From NCBI GenBank assembly GCA_019309605.1, contig JAFDFW010000169.1, positions 1-9,607 on the forward strand: DNA of 9,607 nucleotides, read 5' to 3'. Source of the stretch: Deltaproteobacteria bacterium. GTDB lineage: Bacteria; Myxococcota_A; Polyangia; Polyangiales; Houyiibacteriaceae. Both the position numbers and the translations under genes were made by a program. Position 1 is the stretch's first letter; each line of letters opens with the position of its first letter. Below are positions 5,438-9,607 of this stretch, in pieces. A model generated the notes under the pieces. That model worked only from the letters and a program-made list of their open reading frames with translations, searched no databases and was not told where the DNA came from.

Positions 5438-7780
5438 ATGCTTAGAGTCGTGCTCGCGATAGGCTTGCTCGTTGGGTGCTTGGGGTTCGTTGGCGGGTGC
5501 AGCGGGTCCGAACCCTCGGTGGCCATCGACGATGACGAATTCTCGGTGGCGCTGTTCGCCAATCCTCCGGCGGAGCTCGGTCCGCAGACGCGGTGGTGGT
5601 GGCCGGGCGGTGCGGTGGATGACGCGACGCTTCGCGCGCAGCTTGGTCAGTTTGCGGAGCTGGGATACGGCGCGGTTGAGATTCAGCCGTTCATGTCCGC
5701 CGTCACGAATACAGATTTGCGCGAGGACGCTCGCATTCGCTCGGTCGGCGACGCTGCGTTTCTCGAGCGGCTCCACAGCGCGGCCTGCGCGGCGCAAGAG
5801 CTCGGGCTCTCCTGGGACCTCACCTTGGGAAGCGGTTGGTCGACTGGGGGCGTGAGCCTCGACGACGATAGCGAGCGACAACTGCTCGCAGCGGAGCTGA
5901 CGCTGACGGGCCCATCGACTTACAGCGGCCCACTGCCCGATGCGGAACCGCCGGCTTGGATCGAGGCTACGAATCGCCTGGTGCATGCGATCGACGGCTT
6001 CGATGAGGCGCTCAGCCTGGTTTCGGTACTCGCAGCCGAAGTCATCGACGAGACGGAGGGTGCGCCGGCGACATTGGGCGACATCGTTGACCTGACCTCG
6101 CAAGTGGATGGCGGAACGCTCGCCTGGGATGTCCCGGCTGGAACCCATCGGGTCTTTGCGATCTACGAAAACCAAACACAGCACTTTCCCGCGGGCAACG
6201 CGTACCCGGGAGAGCTCGAAGAGGCACGCCTGCTCGATCACCTGGACCGTCGAGGTGTCGAGACCTTCCTCGAACAGGAATTTGGTGCATGGGTCGAAGC
6301 GGTCGCCGACTGTCCTCCGCGCGCGGTGTTCGTCGACAGCTTCGAGCTGGTCGGCGAGCTCCCCTGGACGACGACGTTTGGATCGAAGTTCGCGAGCTCC
6401 CTCGGATATGAGATCGGTCCCCTACTCCCGTTTCTGTTCTTGGAGGGAGGCGAATCCGAGTATGTGAATCTTCTCGCTGGCGAACGGCCGGCCCGCTATC
6501 AGGCGACCGACGAGCGGGGTCTTCGCGCGCGCGAGGATTACGAAGCGTTTCGCGGGAGCCTGTTTGCCGAGGAGCTCATCGCACCGTTGTACGCCTGGTT
6601 GCATGAGCGAAGCATCGATCTCCGGCTGCAGTCCCACGGGGGGTACGCCGATGTGCTCGATGCGTACGGCATGGCCGATGTCCCGGAATCCGAAAGCCTG
6701 TACGGAGGCGGGTCCTATGACTTCCTACGGCTGTCCGCCTCTGCCGCACACGTCGGGGGCCAACGGTACGTGAGCAGCGAGACCTTCCCAACGGTCGGCA
6801 CGCTGTACTTGAGCTTGGACGAGGTGCGGATCCTGATGGGGCGGGCGTTTAGCGCAGGCATCAATCGGCTGATGCATCACGGCAACGCGTACCCTTACCT
6901 GCACCAAGATGGGCAACGCTGGTTTCCGTTCCATCCGCTCGAGGACAGCGCCTTTAAGACCGGGCCGCTCGACCTCACGTTTGACATTCATCCTGACGCC
7001 GAGATTTGGGCGTCCTTGCCCGCATTGAACCGCATGGCAGCGAGGCTGGGCTACGCACTGAGCCGCGGCGTGGCGGCGGCGGAGGTGGCGTGGCTCTACC
7101 CGGATTGGCGCGCGAAGAATTTCCCGAACTTTGGCGTCGAGCCGGGCGCTCACGAATCGGAAACCAGCGTCGCTCTGAGGCGCGCCGGGTTTGCCTACGA
7201 CCGTGTCAGCCGCTCGGCACTCGCTGGGTCGACGAGTGCAGACGCGGCGTTGCAGGTCGGTCAGGGTTCCTATCAGGCGCTCCTCGTCGAGGGCGTTCAC
7301 GCGGCCGAGCCGAAGATGCTCGAGGCGATCGAGCGTGCAGTCGAGGCCGGCGTTGCGGTGGTCTGGCTGGGTGACTTCCCCGAGCGCGCGGACGGCCTGG
7401 TCGACGCCGAAGCGAGAGACGCGGCGGTGAGCTCACTCGTAGAGAGCCTGCGTTCGACCGTTACCATCGTGGCTTCCGCGGCGGAGATCCCATCAGCAAT
7501 CGCGAACGCAGGCGTGACACCTTCGCTGAGCCCCATCGACTCCGCCGGCCTGCAGATGTCGGTAGAGCACCGCAGGGTCAGCAACGGCGATGTCTACTTC
7601 CTCTTCAACGAGAGCTACGAGGAACGCACCGACCAGCTACGGATCGCAGGCGCATTTGTTGAAGCTCTCATGCTCGATCCCGACACCGGGACGCCTGTCG
7701 CCATGGGCCTCGAGGGCGACGTGCTGACCGTGACCTTGGCGGGCGCCCGCGGAGCGGTTCTTTGGGTCACGCGGCCCTGA
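5438..7780 (+). CDS. GH106-family glycoside hydrolase lipoprotein (alpha-L-rhamnosidase family)
   Basis: The 780-residue product begins with a lipoprotein signal peptide (MLRVVLAIGLL) and a lipobox ending VGG-Cys21. It then shows GH106 landmarks: RWWWPGG at 52-58, GYGAVEIQPF near 77-85, GSGWSTGG at 131-138, the segment LQSHGGYADVLDAYGMADVP followed by ESE, and SSETFPTVG. Characterised GH106 enzymes release alpha-L-rhamnose from plant and algal polysaccharides such as rhamnogalacturonan. At 780 residues this protein is shorter than the roughly 1,100-residue gut enzymes, lacking extra C-terminal modules. It is probably anchored in the outer membrane or facing the periplasm. ATG 5438 has a purine-rich GAAGGGG directly upstream, although spacing is tight. 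It may be co-transcribed with the sulfatase-type gene 67 bp upstream, and converges on the nuclease-like gene with only 13 bp between stops. No clear terminator separates them. The family call is firm; the exact substrate is not. Confidence 0.85.
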   Translation: MLRVVLAIGLLVGCLGFVGGCSGSEPSVAIDDDEFSVALFANPPAELGPQTRWWWPGGAVDDATLRAQLGQFAELGYGAVEIQPFMSAVTNTDLREDARIRSVGDAAFLERLHSAACAAQELGLSWDLTLGSGWSTGGVSLDDDSERQLLAAELTLTGPSTYSGPLPDAEPPAWIEATNRLVHAIDGFDEALSLVSVLAAEVIDETEGAPATLGDIVDLTSQVDGGTLAWDVPAGTHRVFAIYENQTQHFPAGNAYPGELEEARLLDHLDRRGVETFLEQEFGAWVEAVADCPPRAVFVDSFELVGELPWTTTFGSKFASSLGYEIGPLLPFLFLEGGESEYVNLLAGERPARYQATDERGLRAREDYEAFRGSLFAEELIAPLYAWLHERSIDLRLQSHGGYADVLDAYGMADVPESESLYGGGSYDFLRLSASAAHVGGQRYVSSETFPTVGTLYLSLDEVRILMGRAFSAGINRLMHHGNAYPYLHQDGQRWFPFHPLEDSAFKTGPLDLTFDIHPDAEIWASLPALNRMAARLGYALSRGVAAAEVAWLYPDWRAKNFPNFGVEPGAHESETSVALRRAGFAYDRVSRSALAGSTSADAALQVGQGSYQALLVEGVHAAEPKMLEAIERAVEAGVAVVWLGDFPERADGLVDAEARDAAVSSLVESLRSTVTIVASAAEIPSAIANAGVTPSLSPIDSAGLQMSVEHRRVSNGDVYFLFNESYEERTDQLRIAGAFVEALMLDPDTGTPVAMGLEGDVLTVTLAGARGAVLWVTRP

Positions 7781-7793
7781 GGCCCATTGGCGT

Positions 7794-9062
7794 TTAGGGC
7801 ACCGTGATGACGGAGCGCATGCCGAAGTGGTCGGACAGCGGGACTGTCTGGTCACCGACCGGCACGACATCCTCGTCGTAGACGCGTTCGGTGGAAACCA
7901 CCGATGCGGCCGGCAACTTGTCGAGCAGGATGTGATCGATCCAGACCGAGGTCTCGTCAGGGTCGTTGCCGGGGTTGGTAACCGGGTTGGTGCTGCAGAA
8001 CGTGCAGAGAGGCGTGTAGTCGGTCGTGTACGCTGGCGCGTAGACGGTCTCGAGTAAGATCAGGGTCTCCTCGCCCTCCGCAACGATGTCTTGTGCGGGG
8101 AAGGCGCGGCCCGAGTTGAGATCGCCCAGGATCACTGCGGGTCGGTTGTCGCTGGTCTCCGTCACGTAGTTGATGAGCTTCTCGGCTTGAAGCTCTTGCT
8201 CTTCCTGCCAGCCGACGTACTGCCCCGTGTAGGGGAACAAGGGGCCCGAGAAGATCGGCGTGAGATGGTTGCAGTAGGTATCGAGCTCTGCACCGGTGAG
8301 GAGCTCGACCGTCGCGCTCAGGATGGTGCGGCGATTATAGGTGCCCGGAATGACCAGCTCCTCGACGTTCTTGAGCGGGCGTCGCGAGAGGATCATCACG
8401 CCGTTCTGCCCTTGAAACGCCAAATCTTGATTGACCACCGTGGGGCAACGCGATCGCATGTCAGCGAACGTCTCCGTCGGGAGCTGCGTCGCGACGCAGG
8501 CGTAGCAGCGCTGCGCCTCAGCATCCCCGAACAGGAGCGGCAGAGCTGCTTCCGGGCAGCTTGCCGCCGCACAGGCTTCGCTCGTGGTCCGGCCGTCGTC
8601 ACTGTCTGGAATCGTCGAGCAGTTGTCCCGCAAGCAGTCGACGAAGGTGTTCATTTGGCTCGTGAGGGGCTCCTCGGCGCAGGGCGCGGTCGTTGGAAGC
8701 GGCGGCACCTCCCCCTGCTGGTTGGTGGCGTCCTCGACCGGCGTGTCGAGGTCATCCTCGAAAAACGCAGAGTGCGGAAAGGCCTCGGCGGCCCCGTCTC
8801 GTATCGCCACCTTGTCCGACTGGTCCCAGACCTCCTGGAGGCAAAGGATGTCCGCGTCGGAGGCGGCGATCGCTTCTATGATGTATGGGCGGCGTGCCAC
8901 CTCGAACGGGATGAAGGCGCCGGCCAGGGCGACGTTGAATGTGTCGACGGTGACATCTACAGGGTCGCGGGGCTCGGTACCTCCGCTGCTTTCGCCGCAA
9001 CCGGCCACGAAGGTGAAAATGCTGAGGGTAAAAATACTGAGAACGACTAAGCTACGCATCAT
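7794..9062 (-). CDS. Endonuclease/exonuclease/phosphatase-fold lipoprotein with cysteine-rich insert
   Basis: ATG 9062 gives 422 residues and sits 6 bases after GGGGAG (9074-9069, minus strand); TTG 9068 and ATG 9059 are alternatives. The signal peptide ends FTFVAG-Cys22, a good lipobox. The fold signature is complete: TFNV (Asn43), LQEVW (Glu77), NHLTP (His266), GDLNSG (Asp314, Asn316), WIDHI (Asp376) and SDHFG (Asp411, His412). These are the metal and catalytic positions of the DNase I / sphingomyelinase C / inositol-phosphatase superfamily. LQEVW resembles sphingomyelinase-type members, but DNA, phospholipid or sugar-phosphate substrates cannot be told apart here. Between the LQEVW strand and GQNGVMILSRR lies an insert, roughly residues 115-210, with eight cysteines (including CYAC); a second pair, CTFC, occurs near residue 355. 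The insert is not part of the core fold and is probably disulfide-bonded outside the cytoplasm. Confidence 0.85.
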   Translation of the reverse strand: MMRSLVVLSIFTLSIFTFVAGCGESSGGTEPRDPVDVTVDTFNVALAGAFIPFEVARRPYIIEAIAASDADILCLQEVWDQSDKVAIRDGAAEAFPHSAFFEDDLDTPVEDATNQQGEVPPLPTTAPCAEEPLTSQMNTFVDCLRDNCSTIPDSDDGRTTSEACAAASCPEAALPLLFGDAEAQRCYACVATQLPTETFADMRSRCPTVVNQDLAFQGQNGVMILSRRPLKNVEELVIPGTYNRRTILSATVELLTGAELDTYCNHLTPIFSGPLFPYTGQYVGWQEEQELQAEKLINYVTETSDNRPAVILGDLNSGRAFPAQDIVAEGEETLILLETVYAPAYTTDYTPLCTFCSTNPVTNPGNDPDETSVWIDHILLDKLPAASVVSTERVYDEDVVPVGDQTVPLSDHFGMRSVITVP

Positions 9063-9118
9063 GTCCAACTCCCCGGTTTGATGTCCGCGACGACGCGCAC
9101 GTCACGCGATTGCCAGCC

Positions 9119-9147
9119 AAAATGCGCGCCCGAAGCCACTACGTCAA
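9119..9147 (-). promoter_or_regulatory. Candidate sigma-70-type promoter for the nuclease-like lipoprotein
   Basis: On the - strand TTGACG (9147-9142, five of six consensus) is followed after exactly 17 bases by CATTTT (9124-9119, three of six). This would start transcription about 50 bases before ATG 9062, leaving room for the GGGGAG ribosome site. The rest of the 135-bp divergent gap (9063-9197) shows no strong palindrome. For the opposite gene the only element seen is TATAAC at 9182-9187, without a convincing -35 box. Confidence 0.35.
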
Positions 9148-9197
9148 CCCCCGAAGCTCTGGCGTGAGATTCGAGCGCCGCTATAACTGGGCACCCG

Positions 9198-9607
9198 ATG
9201 ACGACGCCCAGCGCCACTCGAATTACGGATTGGGATAATCCGGGCCTGCCCCTCTTGCTTCGCCTATTCAACGCGGTGGCCGGATGGCCTACGCGAACAT
9301 TCGTTTCGCTCGAGCCCGAGGACCTGCTGTCGGCCGCCAGCAAGCAAACGGCGCTGAGCGACTTCGGCGATGATCGGTTTCGCGAACCCTTGGAGATCTT
9401 GCTCCGCGCGGTGCAGAGCGAGACGGAGCTATCGACGTTCGGACGCATCGCCCTGCGTCAGTTCATGTTGCAGTTGCTGCGGAGCCGATTGCGTCTCGAA
9501 GAGCTCTATCGACTGCATCCGGAAATCGAGGATGAGCAGATCGAACGGCCGATCATCGACTGCGGCCTTCCGAGGACGGGCACTACGCACCTTCTCAAAC
9601 TACTCAC
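9198..9607 (+). CDS. Sulfotransferase family protein (3' end outside window)
   Basis: ATG 9198 opens a frame that runs to the window edge (136 codons seen), beginning MTTPSATRITDWDNPG. It has a helical N-terminal region with LSDFGDDRFREPLEILLRA and LRLEELYRLHPEIEDEQIER, then PIIDCGLPRTGTTHLLKLL. GLPRTGTTHL is the 5'-phosphosulfate-binding loop of PAPS-dependent sulfotransferases; the N-terminal region is typical of the bacterial Sulfotransfer_3-like group. Such enzymes move sulfate from PAPS to a hydroxyl or amine acceptor, but the acceptor cannot be read from this fragment. The protein has no signal peptide, consistent with a cytoplasmic enzyme. No clear Shine-Dalgarno sequence precedes the ATG; TATAAC at 9182-9187 could be a -10 box that would make the message nearly leaderless. 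It diverges from the nuclease-like lipoprotein gene. Confidence 0.85.
   Translation, partial: MTTPSATRITDWDNPGLPLLLRLFNAVAGWPTRTFVSLEPEDLLSAASKQTALSDFGDDRFREPLEILLRAVQSETELSTFGRIALRQFMLQLLRSRLRLEELYRLHPEIEDEQIERPIIDCGLPRTGTTHLLKLL

Noticed and set aside
4630..6241. Two long - strand open frames (310 and 271 codons)
   Set aside because: Both are antisense to the sulfatase-type and GH106 genes, which carry clear family motifs on the + strand.
7781..7793. Bidirectional terminator between the convergent GH106 and nuclease-like genes
   Set aside because: The 13-bp gap shows only a tiny GGCC/GGCC match at its edge and no T-run.
8091..9050. Long + strand open frame of 319 codons
   Set aside because: It lies wholly opposite the nuclease-like gene, whose motifs and signal peptide are clear. 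Its translation has no recognisable domain and GC-rich DNA gives such frames by chance.

Overview
The window is GC-rich, densely packed bacterial DNA. The protein types point to a myxobacterium or close relative (Myxococcota). These are lipoproteins with Gly/Ser/Ala-rich linkers, an OmpA-domain protein with thrombospondin type 3 repeats, a MopE-like metal-binding module fused to a membrane sulfatase-type enzyme, and a lipoprotein nuclease/phosphatase with a cysteine-rich insert. The taxonomic assignment is inference from protein style only. Nothing in the window is an RNA gene, insertion sequence or CRISPR array, and no stretch of 300 bases lacks a gene.

Left part (1-1337, + strand): the 3' end of a secreted protein with a repetitive Gly-rich linker is followed by a complete 255-residue lipoprotein. 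Both end in the same roughly 100-residue, six-cysteine domain, so they are tandem paralogues. A strong hairpin sits just before the second start codon. The lipoprotein gene collides tail to tail, with a shared CTAG, with an OmpA-family outer-membrane gene on the - strand (1334-2899). The signal peptide of that gene lies in a different frame (2900-3029).

Middle (3030-5370, + strand): a 35-codon 5' remnant of a molybdopterin oxidoreductase gene (with Cys-x2-Cys-x3-Cys) ends in an ATGA overlap with a multi-pass membrane sulfatase/phosphotransferase-superfamily gene. That gene is itself broken by a frameshifting deletion near 4294, close to its active-site segment. Three lesions therefore fall within about 1.4 kb, suggesting either local gene decay and rearrangement or assembly trouble.

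Right part: a GH106 (alpha-L-rhamnosidase family) lipoprotein follows the sulfatase by 67 bp on the same strand. It converges on a - strand endonuclease/exonuclease/phosphatase-fold lipoprotein. The window ends inside a + strand sulfotransferase that diverges from the nuclease gene across a 135-bp promoter region. Most products are predicted to be exported or membrane-anchored. The rhamnosidase, sulfatase-like enzyme and sulfotransferase could share a theme of sulfated or deoxysugar polymers, but the window does not prove a common pathway.
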